From Microbotryum silenes-acaulis (taxonomy: Eukaryota; Basidiomycota; Microbotryomycetes; Microbotryales; Microbotryaceae), in the NCBI GenBank assembly GCA_003665825.1, contig QPFY01000003.1:186001-250000 (forward strand): DNA of 64,000 bases, given 5' to 3'. The position numbers and the translations under genes are program-made. A model generated the notes under the pieces. The model saw only the letters and a program-made list of their open reading frames with translations, had not been told where the DNA came from and searched no databases. Position 1 is the first letter of the stretch. The number at the start of each line of letters is the position of its first letter. This document shows, one piece after another, positions 52,020 to 63,244 of the stretch.

Positions 52020-54506
52020 CTATTTCCCATGATTATTAAAATATTCGAGGCTCGTCCTTGCACGCAGCGCCTCGATAAGTGTTTGAGGGGAACTCGAGCG
52101 CCACGAGGTGTAGCGTGCGGAAGGGGGACGGCGACGCGGATGTTGCCGTTTCAGACGAGGTTGGCGATCTGTTCGCGACCGGTTCCAAGCTACATCTCGC
52201 CTGAAAGAAAAGTGAAAGCGAATGGTGGGTGATGGATACGATGGAGAGCCCGGTGTGTTTGAATTCATTGAAGCTCCTGGGGCCATTGATTCCTCTTCAT
52301 CCAAATGCCTTCCTTCGAGAACCTCGGGTTCGGGACATAGTTCAACCCGTCGTCCATTTTGGGTGTAGCTGGGATGGGCACTGTCCACGCCGACGCGATC
52401 AGCATGCTTAGTACTGGGTCCTCCAAACCTCGTCAAGAACACCAAAAGTTTCTCCCAGCACTCACAAAACCAACCCCACCTCCCCTTTCCCATGACCATC
52501 CTCCAATTCTCCCGCCTACTTCCCAACCACCACAAATTACCCTCTTTCCCTAACCTCCCCCACTCCCGATCCCATTCCCTCCGCACCTTCCTCATCCCCT
52601 TGAACCCAAAAGTCCCAAACTCCCTAGTCAACCTCCTATTCTCCATCGATTTGATCCTCTCCAATCCCATTTGTTCGATCGTCGTTAGGTTCAACAAGAT
52701 CAATTGGGTGTGCATGATCAGAAGGGAGCTGACGAAGAAGGCGAAGAGGCCGGAGAGGCAGAGGATGACGATTTGTTGCGCGTCGATTGAGGGGTTCGAA
52801 GGGGTGGCGATCCCGATTAAGAGGGTGAGGAAGACGTAAACAGTGTACAGGGTTGACCATTGGAGAAAGTTGTAGACTGAGAGAGTGTATCAAGAAGATT
52901 CAGTTCGGGAATTCTTCCGGATGGAGAGATATTGCAAGACATACAGTATTTGTAATTACGCGCACCGACACAGGTCCCAACCCAAGGGCAATGGTGGTCC
53001 TACGGCATGAGGATGGGTCAGCACGGCATTCCGAATACGTTTCAAGCCGTCGCAAAGTCACACGTCAGGTCTCACCATTTCTGTAGAAAGAATGGACGGC
53101 GAGCTCGTTAGTCGCAAAATTCGTTGATGTCCAGAACCCCTCTTCCCCTCTGTCGTGACAACTCACTTAGTACGACCGCGGCGCAATGCTTGCACCTATG
53201 CGACCTAAAAGGTCTCAAATACCCCTCCCTCGAATCATACCGATACTGTTCCGTCAAAACAGGCACCGTCGGTGGCGTTCGTTCCAAGATGACTTTAGGC
53301 GGGGCGGGATTGTAATCCTTTGCCGGTTCGGGAAAGTCGAGGTAAGATCGCGAGGTAGTTTCGTGCGATGTTCGTGTGGGAGCGAAGGGCAGGGTGTGCG
53401 GTTGAGGTGGGTAGGAGGAAGTAGTAATCGGCTGTGTGGTGGAAAAAGTGGTTGAAGACGGGTTGGAGTCGGGTTGGGTCCCGATCGCGGTCATACTGTC
53501 GCCGATGGTCGAGGTGGAGGTTTTGGGTTCAGAGGGGGTTCGTTTGGGGTCTTCCAAAGTGACGGCCGCAGCGAGTGATGCAGCAGCTGGACCGAGTGCT
53601 CCCAGTGTAGGGTCCTCATTCGCGGCATCATCACGCTCAACAGATACTGGCACCGGCTCAGGCCGTGAAGCGATTCCTTGCTCCAAGTCAATGGCGTCGG
53701 CTCCGGGTCCATTCAAATCGACACTTGTTCTCGGTGGTGGTTCATTTACGCTTCGTCGCAAGTTCTCGAACCTGTACCCTTCCACTTGGACCAGTTCTTC
53801 TTCCTCCTGCGGTGGTTCCGTTTGAGGGACGTACTGTGGGAGATACAACGTGTAAGTCTTCGCGCTCCTTTTATTCGAATCGGGGACCCATGCCACTGAC
53901 GTCTCTTGCGAATCCCGGTCCGGTGTTGATGATGCGCATATAACACCATACGAACATGAGGAATAAAAAGTGGTACAGCACCAAATAGATGACTGCGCAT
54001 CGAATCAACGTTGTCGAGATCAGCCCTCGGTGACAAGGTAGCGGATCAGGAAGATCGCGATCGACACGCACCTCCCTGCGCTCGACCGCCTTGACGATCC
54101 CGATCGAGTCGGACCACCTTGATGCACAGCCTGACGACGTAGACGTAGTAAGAATACCCAAACATGCCGACGACGAGACCGACGGCGAACTAGACCCGAG
54201 TCGAGTTGAGAACCGGGAGGAGGGAGTCACGTGAATAGCAGCTCGTTGTCAATGCCTAGCTCTCGCGTCGCGAGTGTAGGGAAGCGCGATGCTCACCTTC
54301 CTCGTCAACCAACTATCCGGACCGGTCTGCTGCAATCTCTTCTCCTCGAGGTTGCGCATGTGCTCCCTGATTCCGATGATGCGAGTACGTTTCTTCTTCT
54401 CGACGACTGGGCCCTGGCCAGGGGGGGAGGATGACATCGGATCCCATGCTGTGGTGGATGATGGACCGCCGTGGGCTTGTTGAGATGATGGGTTGCATTT
54501 TGACAT
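52020..54506 (-). CDS. DHHC-type palmitoyltransferase with a 5-nt micro-exon
   Basis: Exons 54506-54297, 54189-54072, 53992-53901, 53833-53167, 53080-53076, 52999-52945 and 52876-52020 give 667 aa. It S-acylates membrane proteins. Two N-terminal TM helices ([38 protein letters not shown]) are followed by a TGPG-type motif ([10 protein letters not shown]). A Ser/Pro-rich loop of about 200 residues leads into the zinc-binding cysteine-rich domain ([20 protein letters not shown] / [19 protein letters not shown]). TM3 ([19 protein letters not shown]) and TM4 ([19 protein letters not shown]) and the TTIE motif of the family complete it. The KM dipeptide before DHHC needs the AAATG micro-exon. The C-terminal end is uncertain because a further intron could occur after about 52200. 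I could not assign it to one yeast Pfa protein. Confidence 0.86.
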
Positions 54507-55162
54507 CGTTGTGAACGGGGGTCTCTTCTCGCCGAGGTTGGAAATTGAGTGCCCCTCTCCCTGCGCCTCAGGCCAGTAATAGGGGAACGAACGAGTCCTC
54601 CGAGATGATGACGAACGACAAAGAGTGGTTGAACGAAGCGAGCGCGCGGACGTTCAAGTGGCACAACCAGGGGATGCACACCCGAGGAGGTCGAGGATCA
54701 ATGCTACAGAGCTGGCTGGTGGGGGAGGGATGGCTAAAGTGCGCCTCGGGTTGCCAAGAAGCGAGAGGGAAAGAGGGAGCAAAAAGGACGTGAATTCGTG
54801 AATTGGGAATGGCACCGCTTGAATGACGCGCACGGACCTTGCCTCGGTCGGATCTCGGCGCCGGATACTGACAAAACCCGACGGTCAGGTCGCCACCACC
54901 TGCGACGTGGGCTGTGAACACTCGATACTACTGCACGAGCCTGGATAGGTGATCATCCTCTTCTCAGCAGCTAGGTTGCAGCAGTTCTCATCACATTGGC
55001 TAGTAGGTCGCACCACTGCGCCTGATGTGCAGCTTCATCCCCTCAATTTCAACCCCCAAAGCCCATCTCCTTTCGCTTTCATAAACCAAACTAAAACCAT
55101 CTCAACCTTGCCATACATTGCACAAACCCACACTCGAGACCCCTCAACGAGACGGCTAACTA
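54507..55162. other. Intergenic interval
   Basis: No gene recognised; overlapping short ORFs only. It holds the DHHC gene promoter (minus strand) and the 3' flank of the small mitochondrial-type gene. Confidence 0.35.
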
Positions 55163-55917
55163 CTAATGATCATGCGATCCGCCTTGACCGGCCCACGAGC
55201 TCTCGTCCCTGATACCCATCTCGGCGGCTTGGTTTGACCACTGTCAGCATATCGGGAAAGGGAATCGGTTAGTATCGAGGTGGGTGCGGTGGTGGGTCGT
55301 CCGACGGGATAGGAGACGTCGACGATCATCAGGGCAAGACTGACCAGCATCGAAGGGATCTCTCGTGTCGGCGCGTTGTGTCGGACCTGTGCAAGACGAC
55401 GCAGAGTGAGTCATGCATACCCGACAATGCCTTGTACCAGCCCCGTGCCAACCCTCAAACGCCCGCCTGTCCTCCCATCGCCAGCCCTACGTGCGACGCC
55501 CATTACCTCCCTTGTCGTTCGGCATACCATCCCAATTCCATTCCATTCCTCTCTCTCTCCCAAATCAATGCACTCACCTCTCGCCCAGCCGAATAAGCCC
55601 AAATACCGTACGTCGTGAGGGACACAGCCAATCCGACGATCGCGGTCGACGACTTCCAGTTCGCGGGGCGGGTCCACCAACCACCTAGGAAAGAGAATCG
55701 AGAAGCAGGTAAAAATAGGTGTCGAGATTAGAGGGGTAGAGATGATGTCGCTCTTACCTGCGGGGGACCAGACCTCCTTGGGGTAGGCGTAGCGTGCTCC
55801 GCCGCCCTGCAGGAGGGACAGGGGGTGTGAGTGTGGCGGTGGGTGTGGGTCAGTAGGGAGTACAGGCGGACACTCAATAAGGCTGAGACTTACGAGTCGT
55901 GCTGCGGTAGGAATCAT
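55163..55917 (-). CDS. Small single-TM protein, mitochondrial type (99 aa, five exons)
   Basis: Exons 55917-55894, 55806-55758, 55684-55578, 55386-55345 and 55240-55163 total exactly 300 nt. All introns are GT-AG with matching phase, which strongly supports the model despite its size. The protein begins IPTAARLGGGARYAYPKEVW, then SPAGGWWTRPANWKSSTA, one hydrophobic segment (IVGLAVSLTTYGIWAYSAG), REVRHNAPTREIPSMLWSNQ and a short polar tail. The layout (a short N-terminus, WW motif, one TM, an R/P-rich motif ending PSMLW) recalls small inner-membrane accessory subunits such as those of complex I. I cannot name the family with confidence. It is divergent from the mitoribosomal bL28m gene, which also hints at mitochondria. 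Confidence 0.72.
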
Positions 55918-56201
55918 CTGGTGTGGGTGGTAGATGGTGTAAGAGCAAGCCAGAGCCGGAACGACTCCGCCGGCGAATGGCGCGCGACGTTGGCTTGAGC
56001 TTGAGCGGGTAAAGCGCTTCTTTCCCGACTACCCATCACAATCTACCTCGCTACCACTGCGCATCGCCTCCAACGTTACCACAGCACCCAAGTTGTATCT
56101 CTCTTCTCATCAAGGCGCCTACTCCCAGTACACCGCAACTCGAATTGTGCGCTCTTCGCATCGCACACCCCTGCCCCCCCGGAGCTTCACCTCGCACAAC
56201 C
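55918..56201. promoter_or_regulatory. Bidirectional promoter of two mitochondrial-type genes
   Basis: 284 bp between divergent ATGs, with C/T-rich stretches on the plus strand just before 56202. Shared regulation is an inference. Confidence 0.5.
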
Positions 56202-56717
56202 ATGTTCCCTACTCTCCCCCTCCTCCGTGGTACATCCCGCTCCTCTTGGCTTCCTAAACGTTTCCAAACCGGTCTCTACGACGGCCGTTCTCTACAATCC
56301 GGCTCCTCGATCGGTGAAACGTTCTCGTCCAAGACCCGACGAAGGTGGTTACCGAACGTACAAACCAAACGCATCTACTCGGAATCGTTGAAAGCGTTCC
56401 TCAAGTTGAAGGTCACCACGGGCGCGTTGAGGACTATGGACAAGTGTGGCGGTTTGGATCAGTACCTTTTTAGGATGAAACAAGAGAGATTGGGCAAGAA
56501 GGGTCTCGAGTTGAGGCAGATGGTGAGTAGTGCGCTTTTGGGGGAGACTTGCGGGCAGGAGATACTGATACTATGGGCGATTGACCTCCAGGTTATGCAA
56601 GCGCACCAGACGTTAAGAGCCGATCGCAGGGCCTTGGCCGAACGATCACTCGAGCCGACGACAGCCAAGTCGGAAAAGGTCGCAGTTCGGATACCCGTGG
56701 AAACGGCGCCGATATAG
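56202..56717 (+). CDS. MRPL24: Mitochondrial ribosomal protein bL28m
   Basis: Exons 56202-56522 and 56592-56717 give 148 aa. The bL28 core is clear: KRFQTGLYDGRSLQSGSSI, SSKTRRRWLPNVQTKRIYSE, LKVTTGALRTMDKCGGLDQY and RLGKKGLELRQMV. The first residues (FPTLPLLRGTSRSSWLP) are basic/hydroxylated and acid-free, as a mitochondrial presequence. It is a large-subunit protein of the mitoribosome. The C-terminal extension after the core is short, as in other fungi. The intron lies just after the conserved LRQM. Confidence 0.92.
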   Translation: MFPTLPLLRGTSRSSWLPKRFQTGLYDGRSLQSGSSIGETFSSKTRRRWLPNVQTKRIYSESLKAFLKLKVTTGALRTMDKCGGLDQYLFRMKQERLGKKGLELRQMVSSALLGETCGQEILILWAIDLQVMQAHQTLRADRRALAERSLEPTTAKSEKVAVRIPVETAPI

Positions 56718-57331
56718 AGGGATGGGAGATGCAATGCGATCCGAACAAGGTCTGAAGAATGTGTTGGTGAAAGGGACCCGCTGTGCCCAGAGCATAGCAG
56801 AGTAGGCTCGGCGAGAATTATTGCTACGGGTGGTGAAAGTTTTGCTTTGCTCGACTCGGGAGAGGTCGTACCACTCGTGCGAGCTGAGGCAGACAGGCTT
56901 AGTGTAGCCCAATGAAGGCTGGGGACACGAGTGGTAGCCACAATCAGTGAAAATATTTCGCTTGGGCTTTGATTAACCCGACGTACGTCAACCGTCGGTC
57001 TGAATTGAGCGATCGGCCGCCGGCGCCCTGTCCTGAACCAAGTCACGCCTCTGGTGGCGCTCCTCTTGGCTTCTTTGCCCCACGAACGACCACGGGCACG
57101 TTCGGGCATTCTGAATAGTCGCACGGCGGTGCACCCGATCAGCGTTCACTCGCCGGACTGCTGCCTAGGGTGTACTCGGTACCTCTGCCACACCACCCTT
57201 CCGTATTGCTCGCCGACCACGAGGGCTGTCGTGTACCACAGCGTCGCAAGTGGTGCCCGCCGTCCTTCAGGCTTTCAGGGCGTGCTCAGTGCTCGAGGAG
57301 CCGTGCGTCACCGTGACGACTCGGGGAAACG
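56718..57331. other. Intergenic region upstream of ATG11
   Basis: No gene recognised. A minus-strand 221-codon frame overlaps the bL28m exon 2 and is antisense. Confidence 0.4.
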
Positions 57332-60300
57332 ATGGTGCTCGTCGTCGTACGTGCCTCGGATGGAGCTGCATTCCCATTGTACAAACATGACCTGCACAGC
57401 ATCACCACGTCAGTCGTAGGCCTTCTTCTCCAGACCAGACCACCCTTACCTACCTCAGCTGACTCCTGGCATCTCCTCCACATGGCACACAGCCTCGATG
57501 AGTTACGGTACAACGTCCTTTCGAACCTCCTCTCGATCCAACCGGACCACTTGATCTGCATGAACGAAGAAGGCGCCCAACTGCGCGACGAGACCGTACC
57601 CCACCTCGCACTCCTAGCCGGAGCCCCCTCCACTTCAGCCGTTCTCGAGTCATCGTCCTCACGTTGGAGAGAAACCAATTCGGCATCCGCGTCGGCCTCG
57701 CGGTCGAGTCATCTGCGAGGTTCGACTACGGGGTCGAGATCGAGGGGTGCGGAGGAGAAGAGGATCTATGTGTTCGATAGGGAACATTTGGATGCCGATC
57801 CGGAGGTGGTCGCGAATGGTTTGGCCATCACCGAACAACAGGTGCTCACGGAGGCACCTTTGGAACGTGAGTTCCTCGTAGAGTTTGCTTCTAGAAGGAA
57901 CGCTCCAATCGACGCGAGCTGAAACATTCTACATTGTTCCTTTGACAGCCCAGGACCCATTGCATTCCCACATCGGGCTCTCACTACACCATCTCGATTC
58001 GGTGCATTCGCTCATTCACTCGATCGCACTGCAACACTCGTCCCTCCACCTCGCCCTCTCCAACCTCCATCGCGTCAACACCGGTACCCACGCCTCCCTC
58101 CAAGTCTACCTCGATTCGACCCAACCCAATTTGCAGACCTGGCAAGGTCTCTTGGAGAGCTGGGAGGACTCAATGATTGCGATTGGCAAGGTGGGGGTCG
58201 TTTCGGCTTTATTGGGCAAGAGGGGGTCAGGCATGGGGGGTAGTTCGGTCAATTCGACTGCCCAAGAGAGATATTTGGGCGATTACGTTAGTCGGGATAA
58301 GATGGGTGCGGTCAAGGAAGGGTGTAAGAGGGTGCTCGGTAAGAGTCTCTTGCAAAAAAGGGTGACCCCACGCGCAGGTTTGGCTACGATGCTGACAGAG
58401 GAGGCTTGCGTTTATCCAGATGATCTGGTTTCAAGAACTCAATCTATGCAGGCGACCGTTGATGATGTATTGGCCGAAACAGCGGTCGTGCAGACTGAGT
58501 TTGATGCGACAAGGTTAGTCGACTTATCCGTAGACACTTCTCTCTCGCCATCTTCACTGACCTCTTTATTGTTGCTTCAGTCGAGACATGGAAGATTTGG
58601 ATGCCTGTGCTCGTGATGCTGAGATCGGGCATCAGCGGATAGAAGAGCTTGTGCGAGCGAGTGAAGAAAGTGAGCACATTCCCGACCGCATGTATCCACC
58701 CCATGTTGGCCTACTTATGCCGATCATCAATTCGTCCGCAGTGCAAGACCCGACCCTGACCGATCAATGTTTCGAAGAATTGACCCTCCTCGACTCGGAG
58801 CACCGCGATCGCATCCGCTTCCTCGTCCAACACAAGAACGCCATGACTCACTACCTCCTCACCATGATGCAACGCATCTCGGGGCTCCAATCCGATATCG
58901 CGATCATGCCTTCGACGTTGGGCGAATTGGACCATGATGCGAGGACCAAGACGGACAACTTCAAGCATCTCGTGAGGTTGGAGGGGTTGATCCCTGCTTA
59001 TGTCGCTACGATCGTGGAGATTGTTAGGAGGAGGGAGTACGATGGGTTGTTGAGGACCCATGCGAAAGGGTTGGGCGAAGCGTTGGACGTCATAATCAGA
59101 GTTGAGAGGGAGCAAAGAGGGACGTATCGCCAACGCTATGCGGGAAAGTTGCCGTGGGAGGTCAAGGGGCTTAGCAGTGGTGGAACGACGGAGGAAGTTA
59201 CCCCTTTCGTTGACCTCGGCGTTCGACTCGGTTCGGATGAGCATTTACCCGAATTGACGAGGTCCCACGTAGAGGCGTTATTAACGACCTTGAGGCAAGT
59301 CGAAGGTGGGATGACGGTCTCGGGCAAGAGACATCCTATTCGGGAAGCGAGGATCCTCCTCGAAAGTCTCGTACAACAACTTGACGAGATCAAGATCGAA
59401 TTCGACCGACTCGCGAAGGACCGTTCCCCTATCGCGGCGAGTTCCTCAGTCGTCTTGGCTAGGACGCAAGAGGTCGAAGAGTTGAAGGGCAAGATTCGGA
59501 GTTTGGAGGAAGCCAAGTTGGAGATCGAGAGGGAGTTGCAGCGCGAGCGTTCGAGCCATGAAGAAGAGGTCGTGCAGCTCAATTTGTTGGTCGGGCAAGC
59601 GACGGCGGGGAAAGAGGCGCATCGGGCACAGTTGGAGGTTCTGAGAGGGGAAATGAGGAAGGAGAGGGAAGAGAGGAGGAAGGAGGTTGCGAAGTGGGAG
59701 AAGGCGGAACGGGAGGCGAGGAGGGACAAGGAAGAGGAAGCCAGGAGGGCGACGGACGAAGCGAGGAGCTTCAGAGCTAGGGAAGACGAGTTGGACCTTC
59801 TATTGAAAGCGGCCAGGAAAGGAGAAGACGACCTCAAGGATCGTGTTGCGGATCTTGATCGGAGACACCTTACCCTTTCGTCGGATCATGAAGGCGTGCG
59901 GGGCGAATTGGATCGGGCCAAGTCGACGATCGAGGAACTCGAAAATGCCATCAAGGTCTCGGAAACGACCTGCCGCGACCTGACCGTCGTCGTCGCGGAG
60001 AAGGAGAGGAAATTGCGGGACCAGAGCAACGAGGCTGAGTTGGATCGCGCCGTGTTGGAGAAGGAGATGCAGGACTTGCGAGCAACGATCGAGAGGCACC
60101 AAGTCGAGCGGGAACGTGCGGCCGCGAGGGAGTCGACGCTCGAAGAGATCGCGAGTGGGTTGAGAGAACAGGTCGAGAGATGGACTTCGCTGGCTGCGAC
60201 CAGGGAGACCGAGTTGGTACAGGCGAAGGGGGACGTCGATTCACAACGCGGGGAGCGGGAAAGGGCTCTGATCGAGGCAAACAGAGAATTAGCTAAAGCG

Positions 60301-62253
60301 ACGACGGCGGCGAGAATGGCGATCAAGCTGGCGGCGAGGATGAAACAAGAGACGGAGCAGGTGACTTCACTCCTCAGATCGACATCGGCGTCGCAAAAGG
60401 TCGAATCGCCGCCCGAAAACGTCGACGGTGCGAACATTGACCTCGCGGGCTCCGTAGCAGCGCCGGATCGTAGTGTAGCGGGCACCATGTCCGAGTCTAT
60501 CGATTACGAGCAGGGCAAGATCGAGGATCTGATCGTCGAGCTCAGCAAGATTGACAAGATCGACGACAACAAGGACTCCCTTACAGATGCGGTGCGCAGC
60601 AAGATCGATGCGCTGTCGTCGGCGACCAAGAAATGGATCAAGGAGGCCAAGGCGTACCGCGAGCGAGCACTCAAGGCTCAGACCGTCGCGGCGGACAAGA
60701 TTGCTTTCCGCAAGTGAGTGAGGCCCTTAGAGAATTGTCGGGATGAACGAGTGCTGACCACGGTATGATACTCTGACAGCTTCGCGATCGGTGATTTGGC
60801 GCTGTTTTTGCCCACTCGCGATTCGGCGATCCCCGTCTGGGCCGCCTTCAACGTCAGCTGCCCTCACCATTTCCTCTCGGCCAAGGGAACAGTCCAAGAG
60901 CAAACGCAGACGCGGACTTGGATCGTTGCTCGCATCACGTCACTCACCGAGCAAGTCGCCGACGTCAAGGACCCCGCCTCGAACCCTTACCTTCTCGCGC
61001 CGGGGACCAAGTTCTTCCACCTCGAAGTTGAACCGTGGAGCTCCAAGGACCTCTCGCGCTCACGTGGCAAGAGACTGTCGTCCGGCGACAAGACGTTTCG
61101 TGACAAGCACGAAGGCTCACCTTCGACGTCCAACAACAAGCACAAGCCGAGCGGCCTCAGCTTTACGGGCCCCGATTCGCCTTCCCAGGGGGGATCTGTG
61201 GCTTCGACTTCGGCTGTCGTGGTCGCATCTTCGACGCCTTCGAAACGACCTACGGCAGGTCGACGCAGTGTCTCTGAAGGTGGCCAGATTGCGCAGCTAC
61301 CTTCGAACGCGACGTCATTGGCTCGTTCAGAGTACGCCGTGATTGAAGAGGAGGAGGCGATCGGTTCAACCGGTCCGACCCCGCCCTCGGGGTTGGAGCA
61401 CGACGCTGTGCCATCGACCCCAGCAGCGATCACCGCACCTTCAGGCCTGGCCGTATCGCTCTCTCGCTCTCGACCGCCCTCTCCAGCAATCGCTCGGGCC
61501 GATCCTTTCAATCCCAATCCTTTCGCCGTCTCGTCTTCGCCGCCTGTCGATGACTCGTTCGAAGAAGGCTCGATCGCGATCATTAGCCCCCCTGCAACCG
61601 ATTTCGATCCCGCCGCGACTTCGGCCGCTGCGGTGCCGGCGTTCCTCCCTTCAACGGGAAGAAAGACCCCTTCGACAATTGGGAGTCAGAAGAGCTCGAC
61701 GGCGGCCTCGACCGCATTGACCTCGACCAAGCTCAGTCCTCGTTACGTGCGCTCCTCGCCGTCTGACGGAAGGGGGTCGTCGAAACCACGACAAATTATC
61801 GGGGTGGTTGCTGGTGGGTCTTCGAACGCCGACTCCTCCGCAACCTCACCTTCTTCGGTTCATGGTCACCTGCCTCGCTCGGCCAGCTCGGCGAGTAGCA
61901 TTCTCTCGGCGTCGTTGCAGAGGGCCAGACCGCTAGCATTTCCGAGCACGAGCCCTCTCGACGGGAGCAAGGCCGCCCCGACTGTCGAGAACGCCTCTTC
62001 GCATCGATGGACAGCCATGACCGATAGCCTCATTGACGCAACTTCTAATTTGCTACCCACTTCGAGTCAAGGAGAAAGTGGGTCCTCGGGGCCGTTGGGC
62101 CGCTCGACGATCCCTCGAGCTCGTCGACCCTCGGAATCTTCGTTCGCGGCTTTCGCAGCAGCCGGACGTCGGACAACCGCTACAGCACCGACGGATTCGA
62201 CGAGAAGTTCCAGGATCGTGGGTGAGGTGCGCAAGGTCTTGTCGCCAAAGTAG
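57332..62253 (+). CDS. ATG11: Autophagy scaffold Atg11
   Basis: Exons 57332-57408, 57493-57866, 57949-58513, 58581-58669, 58742-60713 and 60780-62253 give 1516 aa. Atg11 tethers cargo receptors to the core autophagy machinery in selective autophagy. The N-terminal ubiquitin-like fold (VVRASDGAAFPLYKHDLHSI joined to LDELRYNVLSNLLSI) is followed by RIYVFDREHLDAD and the DPLHSHIGLSLHHLDSVHSL helix region. A long coiled coil spans residues about 560-1020. The C-terminal Atg11/FIP200 Claw-like domain follows (FAIGDLALFLPTRDS, WAAFNVSCPHHFL, WIVARITSL, GTKFFHLEVEPW), then a 400-residue Ser/Pro-rich tail. Introns 1 (84 nt) and 4 (72 nt) are multiples of three without in-frame stops, so retention would keep the frame. 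Confidence 0.92.
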
Positions 62254-63244
62254 GTGGACCCTTACACTTACACTTACACTTAGGCCTGGGGTCGGGTCCG
62301 ACGCGTCACGTGAGACTGAGAAGTCGGACCGAAATCTGAGACTTGGCACGTCGACTGGCTGGCTGAGTGCATACGCACTTTTTTTCTTCGCGTCGTTGTT
62401 TGGTTTTGTGTTTGCAGTGCAATTAAGCAATTTCGTTTACGTGTCCGAAGAGGTCCATACGATTTGAGAATTGTCTGAGATGGTAACACCCAAGTAGGAC
62501 CCCCCGGCTGCCATGGTATTTGTCCTGAGAAGTCGCGGAGCACTTCATCAAGCACCAATCGGGAGGGGGAGCGTCAGCGCTCGTCAGAGCTCGTCAGCGT
62601 GGGTTTTTGGAGCTCCGTGCAAGTCCGCGCACTCCAAGTGCACTCCACGCACGCGTCTCGAAATAAAAGTTGGGTGCGATCGCCCGAACTTTCGGCTCTG
62701 ATCCGGACCAACTCACTACTGGTCTAAGCTTCGTTCAGCTCCCATCACATTCCTTTTTCACCACGAACTTGCTCAGCTCGGACACTCAGCAGCAGTATCG
62801 ACTGCTTGCTTCTGTTCGTGTCGGCCGGGCCGGTCTTTGCAAAGTTGGGATCTCTTCCCCGGATTTACTTTGGCGTCAGTAGCACCGACTTGGCTGGTCG
62901 CGTCAGGTTGTGGCAAGTGCCTTCTGTCGCGAATGCACGTGCACTGACCTGTCATACCTGCGTCCGTCTTGCTCTCCCCGACAGCGATCCACAAAGTCTG
63001 TCTTCTACACTAGTTACTGAACTTGGGACCGAAGTTGCCAAAAATTCTGGGACGACACATCTCGATCGTCGTCGAGTCGGATCAACACGATCGGCGCGCC
63101 CCGGAACGCGTCGTTTCGAAGAGCAGCCCAAGTGGTCGCGACGCGAGGGAAATACACAGCCGCCTGCCCCCCACCCACCCCTCGCGGACCAAACTCGCCG
63201 GATCACAAATCCGACATCTATATCCGTTGGACCATACCCGAGTC
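62254..63244. other. Intergenic region with hexamer repeat
   Basis: Begins with (CTTACA)n at about 62261-62282. No ORF is supported. It is the likely promoter and 5' UTR for the gene at 63245. Confidence 0.4.

Noticed and set aside
59136..59837. 233-codon minus-strand ORF
   Set aside because: It is a Ser/Leu-rich shadow of the ATG11 coiled coil, produced by repetitive Glu/Arg codons on the other strand.
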